A stretch of DNA of 52,723 nucleotides from Rubrivivax sp. (GTDB lineage: Bacteria > Pseudomonadota > Gammaproteobacteria > Burkholderiales > Burkholderiaceae_C), in the NCBI GenBank assembly GCA_016789955.1, contig JAEUPB010000092.1, forward strand, positions 1-52,723, given 5' to 3'. Under the pieces are notes generated by a model. It did not search any database, was not told where the DNA came from, and was given only the letters and a program-made list of their open reading frames with translations. Shown here piece by piece: positions 16,911 through 26,357 of the stretch (the first letter of the stretch is position 1; every line of letters starts with the position of its first letter). The translations under genes were made by a program, and so were the position numbers.

Positions 16911-19337
16911 ATGCAGGCAGCTCGTTGGGGGCTCTGGCCGTTGGGCTGGATCGCGGGCGTGTCGCTGCAGTTGCAGCAGGCGCACACGCTGGCGCCTGCG
17001 TGGCAGGCCGCGGCTGCGTGTGCCGGGCTGGTGGCCGTGACGTGGGCCTGGCGCCGGGCGGCACGCCGCTTCGCCTGGCTGCTCGGCGTGCTCGGATGCG
17101 CGCTGCTCGGCTGGGCCAGCACCGATGCGCGCGCCGTGCACCGCCTCGCGCAGGCGCTGCCGCCGGCGCTCGAAGGGCAGGACGTGCGCGTGACCGGCAC
17201 CGTGGCGAGCTTGCCCACCGAAGGTGCTGCCGGCACGCGCTTCGTGTTGGAGGTCGAGCAGGCCGCCTGGCGCGGCGCCGTGGTGGCGCTGCCGCCGGCG
17301 CTGGCCGTCGGGTGGTATCACGGCTGGGACGGCGACGGCACCGGCCCGCCGGCCGACCTGCGCGCCGGGCAGCGCTGGCAGCTCGAAGTGCGGCTGAAGG
17401 CGCCGCACGGCACGATCAACCCGCACGGTTTCGACCTCGAGCTGTGGATGTTCGAGCAGGGTCTGCGGGCCAGCGCCTCGGTGCGCACCTCCGCCGCCAA
17501 CCGCCTCCTGGGCGAGCGCAGCTGCTGCCTCGTGCAGCGCGCCCGCCAGTCGATCCGCGCGGCCATCGAGCGCCGCGTGCCCGACCGTACGGTGGCCGGT
17601 GTGCTGGCCGCGCTGGTGGTGGGCGACCAGGCCGCCATCGACCGCGAGGACTGGGAGCTGTTCCGCGCCACCGGCGTGGCGCACCTGATGTCGATCTCGG
17701 GGCTGCACGTGACGATGTTCGCGTGGCTGGCCGGCGGCATGGCCGGCTGGCTGTGGCGGCGCTGGCCGGCGGCGATGCATCGCGTGCCCGCGCCGCTGGC
17801 CGCGCGCTGGGGCGGGCTCGCGGCCGCCGCCGGCTACGCGCTGCTGGCCGGCTGGGGCGTGCCGGCGCAGCGCACGGTGTGGATGATCGCCGCAGTGGTG
17901 GCGCTGCGCACCGTGGGCTGGCAGTGGCCGCAGTTGCTGGTGCTGCTGGCGGCCGGCACCGTGGTGGTGGTGGCCGACCCGTGGGCGATGCTGCAGCCGG
18001 GGTTCTGGCTGTCGTTCGTGGCGGTCGGGATGCTGGTGTCGTCGGAAGCCGCCTGGCAGCCCGTGCTGCGAGCCGAGGGCTGGCGTGCGCGGTTCGCGGC
18101 CACGCTGCGGGCCGGGCTGCGCACGCAGCTCGTCGCGTCCATCGGCCTCACGCCGCTGGCGATGGTGTTCTTCCAGCAGGTGTCGATCGTCGGCTTTCTC
18201 GCCAACCTGGTGGCGATCCCGCTGGTGACCCTCGTGATCACGCCGCTGGCGATGCTCGGCGTGCTGTTGCCATGGCTGTGGTCGCTGGGCGCGGCCTGCG
18301 TGCAGGGGTTGATGGCGGCGCTCGGCGCGATGGCCATGGCGCCCTGGGCGGTGTGGACGGCGGCGGCCGCACCGGCCTGGGCCGCCGCAGCGGGCCTGGC
18401 GGGCGGGGCGCTGCTGGTGCTGCCGCTGCCGTGGCGCCTGCGGCTGGCCGGCGTGCCGCTGCTGCTGCCGCTGCTGCTGCCGCCGCCCGACCACCCGGTG
18501 CCCGGCACCTACGACGTCGTCGCGGCCGACATCGGGCAGGGCACCGCGGTGCTGGTGCGCACGGCCGGCCACCTGCTGCTGTACGACGCCGGCCCGGTCT
18601 ATTCGCTGGAGGCAGACGCCGGCCACCGCGTGCTGCTGCCGCTGCTGCGTGCGCGTGGCGAGCGGCAGGTGGACCTGCTGATGCTCAGCCACCGCGACAG
18701 CGACCACACCGGCGGCGCCGCCAGCGTGATGGCGCGGCTGCCGGTGCGCTCGCTGGCCTCGTCGCTGGAGCCGCAGCATCCGCTGCTGCAGCGCGGCGTG
18801 TCGCACACGCCGTGCCGCCGCGGCCAGCGCTGGGAGTGGGACGGCGTGCGCTTCGACGTGCTGCACCCGTCGGACGGCGAGCCGACGAGCAAGGCCAACC
18901 ACCTGAGCTGCGTGTTGAAGGTGACCGCGGTCGACGGCACGACGCTGCTGCTCACCGGAGACATCGAGTCGCCGCAGGAATCGGCGCTGGTGGTGCGCGA
19001 CGGGGCTGCGCTGGCCAGCGACGTGCTGGTCGTGCCGCACCACGGCAGCCGCACGTCGTCGACCGCCGGCTTCATCGAGGCCGTGCACCCGCGCGTGGCG
19101 GTGGTGCAGGCGGCCTACCGCAGCCGCTACGGCCACCCGGCCCCCGATGTGGTGCAGCGCTACGAAGACCGTGGCATCGCGGTCGTCCGCAGTGACCGTT
19201 GTGGTGCATGGCTGTGGCGCAGCGGCACCGATGTGGGCGGTGTTTGCGCGAGGCTCGCGATGGCACGTTACTGGCATCATCGGTTGCAGTCAGGCCCGCA
19301 GGCCGAGGAGTCCCCGTGGCCATCCACGTCGCGCTGA
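16911..19337 (+). CDS. comEC: ComEC/Rec2 DNA uptake channel
   Basis: This 808-residue inner-membrane protein would form the channel that passes single-stranded DNA into the cytoplasm during natural transformation. An N-terminal domain is followed by the competence domain (FRATGVAHLMSISGLHVTMF) with many hydrophobic helices. A C-terminal metallo-beta-lactamase-like domain carries ADIGQGTAVLV, LSHRDSDHTGG and VPHHGSRTSS, consistent with a nuclease-type metal site. I chose the ATG at 16911 on the basis of a GGGGAGG sequence upstream; an in-frame ATG at 16863 would add 16 residues and cannot be excluded. The 3' end overlaps the next gene by 22 bases, although the next genes are functionally unrelated. 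Confidence 0.92.
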   Translation: MQAARWGLWPLGWIAGVSLQLQQAHTLAPAWQAAAACAGLVAVTWAWRRAARRFAWLLGVLGCALLGWASTDARAVHRLAQALPPALEGQDVRVTGTVASLPTEGAAGTRFVLEVEQAAWRGAVVALPPALAVGWYHGWDGDGTGPPADLRAGQRWQLEVRLKAPHGTINPHGFDLELWMFEQGLRASASVRTSAANRLLGERSCCLVQRARQSIRAAIERRVPDRTVAGVLAALVVGDQAAIDREDWELFRATGVAHLMSISGLHVTMFAWLAGGMAGWLWRRWPAAMHRVPAPLAARWGGLAAAAGYALLAGWGVPAQRTVWMIAAVVALRTVGWQWPQLLVLLAAGTVVVVADPWAMLQPGFWLSFVAVGMLVSSEAAWQPVLRAEGWRARFAATLRAGLRTQLVASIGLTPLAMVFFQQVSIVGFLANLVAIPLVTLVITPLAMLGVLLPWLWSLGAACVQGLMAALGAMAMAPWAVWTAAAAPAWAAAAGLAGGALLVLPLPWRLRLAGVPLLLPLLLPPPDHPVPGTYDVVAADIGQGTAVLVRTAGHLLLYDAGPVYSLEADAGHRVLLPLLRARGERQVDLLMLSHRDSDHTGGAASVMARLPVRSLASSLEPQHPLLQRGVSHTPCRRGQRWEWDGVRFDVLHPSDGEPTSKANHLSCVLKVTAVDGTTLLLTGDIESPQESALVVRDGAALASDVLVVPHHGSRTSSTAGFIEAVHPRVAVVQAAYRSRYGHPAPDVVQRYEDRGIAVVRSDRCGAWLWRSGTDVGGVCARLAMARYWHHRLQSGPQAEESPWPSTSR

Positions 19338-22300
19338 ACCACGTCACCCACTACCGATACGACCGGCGCGTCACGCTGTCCCCGCAGATCGTGCGGCTGC
19401 GCCCGGCGCCGCACTGCCGCACGCCGATCCTGTCGTACTCGCTGCGCATCGAGCCCGGCGATCACTTCGTCAACTGGCAGCAGGACCCGTTCTCCAACCA
19501 CCTGGCGCGGCTGGTGTTCCCCGAGAAGACCGCGGTCTTCAAGGTGACCGTCGACCTCGTGGCCGAGATGTCGGTCTACAACCCGTTCGACTTCTTCCTC
19601 GAGCCCGACGCCGAGAACTTCCCGTTCGAGTACCCGCAGGACGTGGCGCACGACCTTGCGCCCTACCTCGCGAAGGGGCCGCTGACGCCGCGGCTGGCGG
19701 CCTTCGTCGCCTCGGTGCCGCGATCGAAGCAGCGCACGATCGACTTCATCGTGCAGCTCAACCAGCGGCTGCAGCACGACATCCGCTACCTGATCCGCAT
19801 GGAGCCGGGCGTGCAGACGCCCGAGCAGACGCTGGAGAACGCCAGCGGCAGCTGCCGCGACACCGGCTGGCTGCTGGTGCAGGTGCTGCGCCACCTGGGG
19901 CTGGCGGCGCGCTTCGTCTCGGGCTACCTGATCCAGCTCAAGCCCGACGTGAAGTCGCTCGACGGCCCGTCGGGCGCCGAGACCGACTTCACCGACCTGC
20001 ACGCCTGGTGCGAGGTGTACCTGCCGGGCGCCGGCTGGATCGGCATGGACCCGACCTCCGGGTTGCTGGCCGGCGAAGGCCACATCCCGGTGGCCTGCAC
20101 GCCCGAGCCGTCGAGCGCGGCGCCGGTGAGCGGCGCGGTCGACGAGTGCGAGGTCGAGTTCTCGCACGAGATGGCCGTGACGCGCATCCACGAGTCGCCG
20201 CGCGTCACCAAGCCCTACACCGAGGACCAGTGGCGCGCCATCGAGCGGCTGGGCCACCGCGTCGACGACCAGCTCTCGGGCGGCGACGTGCGGCTGACGA
20301 TGGGCGGCGAGCCGACCTTCGTGAGCGTCGACGACCGCGACGGCGCCGAATGGAACACCGACGCGCTGGGCCCCACCAAGCGCGGCTACGCCACCGAGCT
20401 CGTGCACCGGCTGCGCGCGAAATACGGGCACGGCGGCTTCCTGCACTTCGGCCAAGGCAAGTGGTACCCCGGCGAGCAGCTGCCGCGCTGGGCGCTGTCG
20501 ATCTACTGGCGGCGCGACGGCCACGCCTGCTGGAAGGATCCGTCCCGCTTCGCCGACGAGCGCGACGTGCACCGCTACACCACGGCCGACGCCGAGGCCT
20601 TCATCACGCGGCTCACCGAGCGGCTCGGTCTGGACACGCGCTACGTGCACCCCGGCTACGAGGATACGTTCTACTACCTGTGGCGCGAGCGCCGGCTGCC
20701 GGTGAACGTCGACCCGTTCGAGTCCAACCTCGACGACGAGCTCGAGCGGGCGCGGCTGCGGCGGGTGTACTCGCAGGGCCTGTCCAGCGTCGTCGGCTAC
20801 CTGCTGCCGCTGAAGCGCGAGTGGGTGACGGGCACGCGCGGGCCGCAATGGGTCACCGGCCCGTGGTTCCTGCGCGATGACCGCCTGTACCTGATACCCG
20901 GCGACTCGCCGATGGGCTACCGGCTGCCGCTGGACTCGCTGCCGTGGGCGGCGCCTGCCGACCAGCCGTGGACGCTGGCGCACGATCCGTTCGCGCCGAG
21001 CTCGCCGCTGCCGGTGCCGGCGCAGGTGCGCGGGCAGTCCGTCACCGCCGGTGCCGCCGGGGGCCCCGGTGCGCACCCCGCCGGTGTCGACCTGCGCCAT
21101 GCCGGGCAGGGCCTGGCCGAAGGCGGCACGGTGGGCCTGCAGGCGCAGGGCGACTGGCACGATCCGGGGTACTCCGGTCCCGCGGGGCCTCACCACCCGG
21201 TGACGCCCAGCCCGGTGGCGCCCGACACCCACCCTGCGCGGCAGCAGTCGGCCGGGTGGATCACCCGCACCGCGCTGTGCGTGGAGGTGCGCGACCCGCA
21301 GCGCGCCAACGGCCCCAAGGCCGAGGCGCTGGCCGGCGGCAAGAGCGGCGTGCTGTACGTCTTCATGCCGCCGCTGCAGCACTTGGAGGACTACCTCGAG
21401 CTGCTCGAGGCCGTGGAGGCCACCGCCGCGGAGCAGGGCGTGAAGATCGTGCTCGAGGGCTACCCGCCGCCGCGCGACCCGCGCCTGAAGCTGCTGCAGG
21501 TCACGCCCGATCCGGGCGTCATCGAGGTCAACATCCACCCGGCGCACGACTGGAGCGAGCTGGTCGACCACACCGAGTTCCTGTACGACGCGGCGCACCA
21601 GTCGCGGCTGTCCACCGAGAAGTTCATGGTCGACGGCCGCCACACCGGCACCGGCGGCGGCAACCACTTCGTGCTCGGCGGCGCCACGCCGGCCGACAGC
21701 CCGTTCCTGCGCCGGCCCGACCTGCTCTCCAGCCTGCTCGGCTACTGGCACAACCACCCGAGCCTGTCGTACCTGTTCAGCGGCCTGTTCATCGGCCCCA
21801 CGAGCCAGGCCCCGCGCATCGACGAGGCGCGCAACGACCAGGTCTACGAGATCGAGATCGCGCTGCGCGAGCTCGAGCGGCAGATGCAGATGAACGGCAG
21901 CGAGGGCGCGCCCGCGGCCGGCGCGGTGCCGCCGTGGCTGGTGGACCGCGCGCTGCGCAACCTGCTGGTGGACGTCACCGGCAACACGCACCGCAGCGAG
22001 TTCTGCATCGACAAGCTCTACTCGCCCGACGGCCCGACCGGGCGCCTGGGCCTGCTGGAGCTGCGCGCCTTCGAGATGCCGCCGCACGCGCGCATGAGCC
22101 TGGCGCAGCAGCTGCTGTTGCGCGCGCTGGTGGCGTGGTTCTGGCGCGAGCCCTACCGCGGCCGCGGCACCACGCGGCTCACGCGCTGGGGCACCGGCCT
22201 GCACGACCGCTTCCTGCTGCCGACCTTCGTGCAGATGGACTTCGCCGACGTCATCGCCGAGCTGAACGAGGCCGGCTTCGGGTTCGACGAGGCGTGGTTC

Positions 22301-22861
22301 GCGCCGCACCTGGAGTTCCGCTTCCCGATGATCGGCGAGCTGGCCACGCGCGGCATCGGGCTCACGCTGCGCAGCGCCCTGGAACCCTGGCACGTGATGG
22401 GCGAGGAGGGCGCGGCGGGCACCACGGTGCGCTACGTCGATTCGTCGCTGGAGCGGCTGGAGCTGAAGGTCACCGGGCTGAACGACAACCGCCACGTGGT
22501 GACGGTCAACGGCACCGCCGCGCCGCTGCAACCCACCGGGCGCGTCGGCGAGTTCGTCTGCGGCGTGCGCTACCGCGCGTGGCAGCCGCCCTCGGCGCTG
22601 CACCCGACCATCGGCGTGCACGCACCGCTGACCTTCGACATCGTCGACCGCTGGATGGAGCGCTCGATCGGCGGCTGCCGCTACCACGTGGCGCACCCGG
22701 GCGGGCGCAACTACGAGACCTTCCCGGTCAACGCCTACGAGGCCGAGAGCCGCCGCCTGGCGCGCTACTTCCGCTTCGGGCACACGCCGGGCCGCATGGT
22801 GGTGCAGCCGCCCGACCCGAGCCTCGAGCTGCCGTTCACGCTCGACCTGCGCCGGGCCTGA
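19316..22861 (+). CDS. Transglutaminase fused to DUF2126
   Basis: This 1181-residue cytoplasmic protein starts with GTG, five bases after GAGGAG. Residues about 1-290 form a bacterial transglutaminase-like domain with the full triad: Cys180 (GSCRDTG), His229 (DLHAWCE) and Asp245 (GMDPTSG). From about residue 300 to the end is the large DUF2126 region (MGGEPTFVSVDD, HFGQGKWYPGEQLPRW, GTGGGNHFVLGG, FRFGHTPGRM). This two-part architecture is the conserved first gene of clusters containing circularly permuted ATP-grasp, alpha-E and a second transglutaminase protein. No biochemical role has been firmly established for the family; comparative work has proposed amide-bond formation or cleavage on peptides or proteins. 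It is followed after 18 bases by the ATP-grasp/alpha-E fusion. Confidence 0.9.
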   Translation: MAIHVALNHVTHYRYDRRVTLSPQIVRLRPAPHCRTPILSYSLRIEPGDHFVNWQQDPFSNHLARLVFPEKTAVFKVTVDLVAEMSVYNPFDFFLEPDAENFPFEYPQDVAHDLAPYLAKGPLTPRLAAFVASVPRSKQRTIDFIVQLNQRLQHDIRYLIRMEPGVQTPEQTLENASGSCRDTGWLLVQVLRHLGLAARFVSGYLIQLKPDVKSLDGPSGAETDFTDLHAWCEVYLPGAGWIGMDPTSGLLAGEGHIPVACTPEPSSAAPVSGAVDECEVEFSHEMAVTRIHESPRVTKPYTEDQWRAIERLGHRVDDQLSGGDVRLTMGGEPTFVSVDDRDGAEWNTDALGPTKRGYATELVHRLRAKYGHGGFLHFGQGKWYPGEQLPRWALSIYWRRDGHACWKDPSRFADERDVHRYTTADAEAFITRLTERLGLDTRYVHPGYEDTFYYLWRERRLPVNVDPFESNLDDELERARLRRVYSQGLSSVVGYLLPLKREWVTGTRGPQWVTGPWFLRDDRLYLIPGDSPMGYRLPLDSLPWAAPADQPWTLAHDPFAPSSPLPVPAQVRGQSVTAGAAGGPGAHPAGVDLRHAGQGLAEGGTVGLQAQGDWHDPGYSGPAGPHHPVTPSPVAPDTHPARQQSAGWITRTALCVEVRDPQRANGPKAEALAGGKSGVLYVFMPPLQHLEDYLELLEAVEATAAEQGVKIVLEGYPPPRDPRLKLLQVTPDPGVIEVNIHPAHDWSELVDHTEFLYDAAHQSRLSTEKFMVDGRHTGTGGGNHFVLGGATPADSPFLRRPDLLSSLLGYWHNHPSLSYLFSGLFIGPTSQAPRIDEARNDQVYEIEIALRELERQMQMNGSEGAPAAGAVPPWLVDRALRNLLVDVTGNTHRSEFCIDKLYSPDGPTGRLGLLELRAFEMPPHARMSLAQQLLLRALVAWFWREPYRGRGTTRLTRWGTGLHDRFLLPTFVQMDFADVIAELNEAGFGFDEAWFAPHLEFRFPMIGELATRGIGLTLRSALEPWHVMGEEGAAGTTVRYVDSSLERLELKVTGLNDNRHVVTVNGTAAPLQPTGRVGEFVCGVRYRAWQPPSALHPTIGVHAPLTFDIVDRWMERSIGGCRYHVAHPGGRNYETFPVNAYEAESRRLARYFRFGHTPGRMVVQPPDPSLELPFTLDLRRA

Positions 22862-22879
22862 CGGATCGGCGCGCGCACG

Positions 22880-25444
22880 ATGTCGTCGCTGCCGTCGCAG
22901 GATGCGCTGCCGCTGGACTTCGGCGGCAGCCTCGCGCGCGACCTCCTGCGGCAGGCAGCGGTGCCCGAGCACCCGGGCGAGGCCCGTGCATGGGACGAGC
23001 TGCGAACGCCCGAGGGCGAGCTGCGCGAACCGTGGCAGCGCTTCGCCGAGACGCTGCCGGCGGTCGACCCGCCCGAGGGGCTGGGCGCCGAGCTGGACCG
23101 GCGCGCCGCGCTGGTCGAGCAGCAGATCCGGCTCGACGGCGTCACGCACAACGTGTTCAGCGACGGTGGGGCCTCGAGCCGGCCGTGGTCGCTCGAGCTG
23201 CTGCCGCTGATCATCACCACGTCGGAGTGGGCGGGCATCGAGGCCGGCGCGATCCAGCGTGCCGCGCTGCTCGAGGCGATGCTCGAGGATCTCTACGGCC
23301 CGCAGCGCTTGCTGCACGACGGGCTGCTGCCGCCGGCACTGGTGCTGCGGCATCCGGGCTACCTGCGCGCGATGCGCGGCGTGGCGCCGGCCTGCGGGCA
23401 GCGGCTGCACATCGTGGCCTTCGACCTCGCGCGCGGCCCCGACGGGCAGTGGTGGTTCGTGGCGCAGCGCTGCCAGGGACCCTCGGGCCTGGGCTACGTG
23501 CTGCACAACCGCATCACGATCTCGCGCCAGTTCCCCGACGCGTTCCGCGAACTGCACGTGCAGCACATCGCCAGCAGCTACCGGCGGCTGCTCGACACGG
23601 TGGACGACGCCGCGCGCCAGGTGGCCGGCGGCGCCACGCCGCGCGTGGTGCTGCTGACGCCCGGGCCGTTCAGCGAGACCTACTTCGAGCACGCCTACCT
23701 CGCGCGCTACCTCGGCGTGCCGCTGGTCGAGGGCGGTGACCTCACGGTGCGCGGCGAGCGGCTGTTCCTGAAGACCGTCGAAGGGCTGGAGCCGGTGCAC
23801 GGCATCGTGCGGCGGCTCGACGACGACTGGTGCGACCCGCTGGAGCTGCGGCCCGATTCGTCGCTGGGCGTGCCGGGCCTGCTGCAGGTGGCGCGCGCCG
23901 GCACGGTGGTCATGGCCAATGCTCTGGGCAGCGCCTTCCTCGAGTCGCCGGCGATCAAGGGCTTCCTGCCGGGCATCTCCGAGCGGCTGCTGGGCGAGCC
24001 GCTGGCCATGCCGTCGCTGCCCACGTGGTGGTGCGGCGAAGGCGCCGCGTGGGCCGACGTGCGCGAGCACCTGGCCGACAAGATGGTGCGCAGCACCTAC
24101 CCGCGCGGCGGCCGCTCGCCGGCCACGCGCGACCCGGTGGTCAGCCTCATCGAGCAGGACCCCGACGCGTGGACGGTGCAGGGCCGCCTGCGCTTCTCGC
24201 GCACGCCGATCTGGAGCGCCGGCGCCGTGCATCCGCGGCCGGCGATGGTGCGCGTGTACGCCATCGCCGACGGCATGGGCCGCTGGCACGTGCTGCCCGG
24301 CGGCATGACGCGCGTGGCCCAGCGCGACGACGCCAGCGTGTCGATGCAGCGCGGCGGCACCAGCCTCGACACCTGGGTGCTCACCGAAGGCCCGGTCGAC
24401 ACCTTCTCGATGCTGCCGAAGAAGCTGGCCGTCGACGACATCGCCGAGCGGCGCCGCCCGGTGGCCAGCCGCACCGGCGAGAACCTCTACTGGCTCGGCC
24501 GCTACACCGAGCGCACCGAGCAGCTCGTGCGGCTGGCGCGCGCCACGCTGATGCTGATCGACGCCGATGCCGATGCCGACGAGGCCACGCTGGCCGCGCT
24601 GTCGTCGCTGGCCGCGACCACCGGCCTGGCGCCCTGGGGCGTGCCGACGCTCGTGCAGGCGCCGCACCTGTTCGAGCGCGCGGTGCTCGACGCGCTGGCC
24701 GACGTGCGAGGCGGGCGCTCGTCCAGCGTGGCCTACAACCTGTCGCGGCTGGCCAGTGCATCGGCGGCGCTGCGCGAGCGGCTGTCGTCCGAGCAGTGGG
24801 GGCTGATCCGCACGATGGGCGAGTCGTTCGCGCTCGCGCTCGAGGCGCCGCCGGGGCAGTTGCCGGCGCTGCCGCAGGTGCTGCCGGCGCTGGACCGGCT
24901 CACGGTGCAGCTCGCCGCCGTGACCGGCATGCAGACCGACCGCATGACGCGCGACCACGGCTGGCGGCTGCTCGCGGTGGGCCGGCTCATCGAGCGGCTG
25001 ATCGGCCTGGCGCAGCGGCTCGAGGTCTTCGAGACCACCGGCGCGCTCGCGTCGCCGGCCGGCACCGACGTGCTGCTCGACCTCTTCGACAGCACCATCA
25101 CCTTCCGCGCCCGCTACCAGCGCCGCGAGGACCTGCTCGCGATCATCGACCTGCTGGTGCTGGACACCAACAACCCGCGCGCCTTCGGCGGCGTGCTGCG
25201 GCGGCTGCGCACCGAGCTGAGCAAGCTGCCCGGCACGCGCGAGCAGATCGATGCGCTGCAGGCGCTGCTGCCGCGCGAAGGCGCGGGCCTCGCGCTGGAG
25301 TCGCTGCGCGGGCTGGACGACGCGGCCGTGTCTGCGCGGCTGCTGGCGCTGGCCCGGCACCTGGCCGCCTCCGCCATGCAGCTCTCCGACCGCATCGGCG
25401 AGCGCTACTTCACGCTGGCCCATGGCCTCGTGCAGGCGGTATGA
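22880..25444 (+). CDS. Circularly permuted ATP-grasp fused to alpha-E domain
   Basis: This 854-residue protein joins two modules that are encoded separately by the genes at 26354 and 27802. Residues about 1-510 align with the circularly permuted ATP-grasp family (VLLTPGPFSETYFEHAYLA, RPDSSLGVPGLL, HVLPGGMTRVAQ, GGTSLDTWVL). Residues about 530-854 are the helical alpha-E domain, beginning ASRTGENLYWLGRYTERTEQ. Compared with the stand-alone paralogue, the glycine-rich nucleotide-loop region (VVKEVHGAGGYGML there) is replaced by KMVRSTYPRGGRSP here, so catalysis by this copy is less certain. The start at 22880 has no strong ribosome binding site. The stop is five bases before the next start. Confidence 0.87.
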   Translation: MSSLPSQDALPLDFGGSLARDLLRQAAVPEHPGEARAWDELRTPEGELREPWQRFAETLPAVDPPEGLGAELDRRAALVEQQIRLDGVTHNVFSDGGASSRPWSLELLPLIITTSEWAGIEAGAIQRAALLEAMLEDLYGPQRLLHDGLLPPALVLRHPGYLRAMRGVAPACGQRLHIVAFDLARGPDGQWWFVAQRCQGPSGLGYVLHNRITISRQFPDAFRELHVQHIASSYRRLLDTVDDAARQVAGGATPRVVLLTPGPFSETYFEHAYLARYLGVPLVEGGDLTVRGERLFLKTVEGLEPVHGIVRRLDDDWCDPLELRPDSSLGVPGLLQVARAGTVVMANALGSAFLESPAIKGFLPGISERLLGEPLAMPSLPTWWCGEGAAWADVREHLADKMVRSTYPRGGRSPATRDPVVSLIEQDPDAWTVQGRLRFSRTPIWSAGAVHPRPAMVRVYAIADGMGRWHVLPGGMTRVAQRDDASVSMQRGGTSLDTWVLTEGPVDTFSMLPKKLAVDDIAERRRPVASRTGENLYWLGRYTERTEQLVRLARATLMLIDADADADEATLAALSSLAATTGLAPWGVPTLVQAPHLFERAVLDALADVRGGRSSSVAYNLSRLASASAALRERLSSEQWGLIRTMGESFALALEAPPGQLPALPQVLPALDRLTVQLAAVTGMQTDRMTRDHGWRLLAVGRLIERLIGLAQRLEVFETTGALASPAGTDVLLDLFDSTITFRARYQRREDLLAIIDLLVLDTNNPRAFGGVLRRLRTELSKLPGTREQIDALQALLPREGAGLALESLRGLDDAAVSARLLALARHLAASAMQLSDRIGERYFTLAHGLVQAV

Positions 25445-25448
25445 CGCC

Positions 25449-26357
25449 ATGACCCGCCTCGAAGTGCTGCACGAGACACGCTACGACTATGCGGCGCCGG
25501 TGTCGCAGTCGCACCACCTCGCGCACCTGCGGCCGCTGGACGATGCGCACCAGTCTGTGCAGGCGTGGTCGCTGGCGATCGAGCCGGCGGCGGACCACCG
25601 GCGCGAGGCGGCGGATGCCGAAGGCAACGCCACCTGCTGGTTCACGCTGGCGCGCGCGCACGACGCGCTGGCGGTGACGGGACGCAGCGTCGTCGAGGTG
25701 CAGTCGCGCTTCGACGACCTCGACCCCGATGCGTCGCCGCCGTGGGACCGTGTCGCCGCCGGGCTGCGCTACGTGTCGCGGCGGCCGTACGAGCCGGCGG
25801 TGGAGTTCGTGCAGCCGTCGCCGTACGTGCCGCGGCTGCCGGCGCTTCGCGACTGGGCCGCACCCAGCCTCGTGCCGGGGCGGCCGCTGGCGCGCGCGGC
25901 GCTGGAGCTGATGCAGCGCGTGCACGACGAGTTCACCTACGAGACTGCGAGCACGCATGTCGACACGCCGCTGGCGCAGGTCATGGAGCGCCGCCGCGGC
26001 GTGTGCCAGGACTTCGCGCACGTGCTGACCGGCGCGCTGCGCATGCACGGGCTGCCGGTGCGCTACGTCAGCGGCTACCTGCTCACCTCCACCGGGGCCG
26101 ATGCGCCGGAGATGGTGGGCGCCGATGCCAGCCACGCGTGGGTGCAGGCGTGGTGCCCGCTGACGCCCGGCGTGCCCGGCGGCTGGCTGGACCTGGACCC
26201 CACCAACCGCATGGTGCCCGCCTCGGGCCACGTGCGAGTGGCCGTGGGGCGCGATTTCGGGGACGTGACGCCGCTGCGCGGCGTCATCCGCGGCGGCGGG
26301 CAGCACCGCCTCGCGGTGGGCGTGACGACGAGGATCCTGAGCGAAAGACCGACATGA
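25449..26357 (+). CDS. Stand-alone transglutaminase-family protein
   Basis: This 302-residue protein has the N-terminal LEVLHETRYDYAAPV segment and catalytic domain of bacterial transglutaminase-like enzymes. The triad is visible: Cys186 (GVCQDFAH), His229 (DASHAWVQ) and Asp250 (LDLDPTN). There is no signal peptide, so it should act in the cytoplasm. Family members may be peptidases or amide-exchange enzymes; in this cluster it is expected to cut or transfer an amide made by the ATP-grasp partner, which is inference. Its stop overlaps the start of the next gene (ATGA at 26354-26357). Confidence 0.92.
   Translation: MTRLEVLHETRYDYAAPVSQSHHLAHLRPLDDAHQSVQAWSLAIEPAADHRREAADAEGNATCWFTLARAHDALAVTGRSVVEVQSRFDDLDPDASPPWDRVAAGLRYVSRRPYEPAVEFVQPSPYVPRLPALRDWAAPSLVPGRPLARAALELMQRVHDEFTYETASTHVDTPLAQVMERRRGVCQDFAHVLTGALRMHGLPVRYVSGYLLTSTGADAPEMVGADASHAWVQAWCPLTPGVPGGWLDLDPTNRMVPASGHVRVAVGRDFGDVTPLRGVIRGGGQHRLAVGVTTRILSERPT

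Noticed and set aside
19277-25450. A 2057-codon open frame on the minus strand opposite the ATP-grasp cluster
   Set aside because: It is a by-product of high GC content and strong third-position bias. Its translation is Arg/His/Ala-rich without any domain, while the plus strand encodes conserved proteins throughout.
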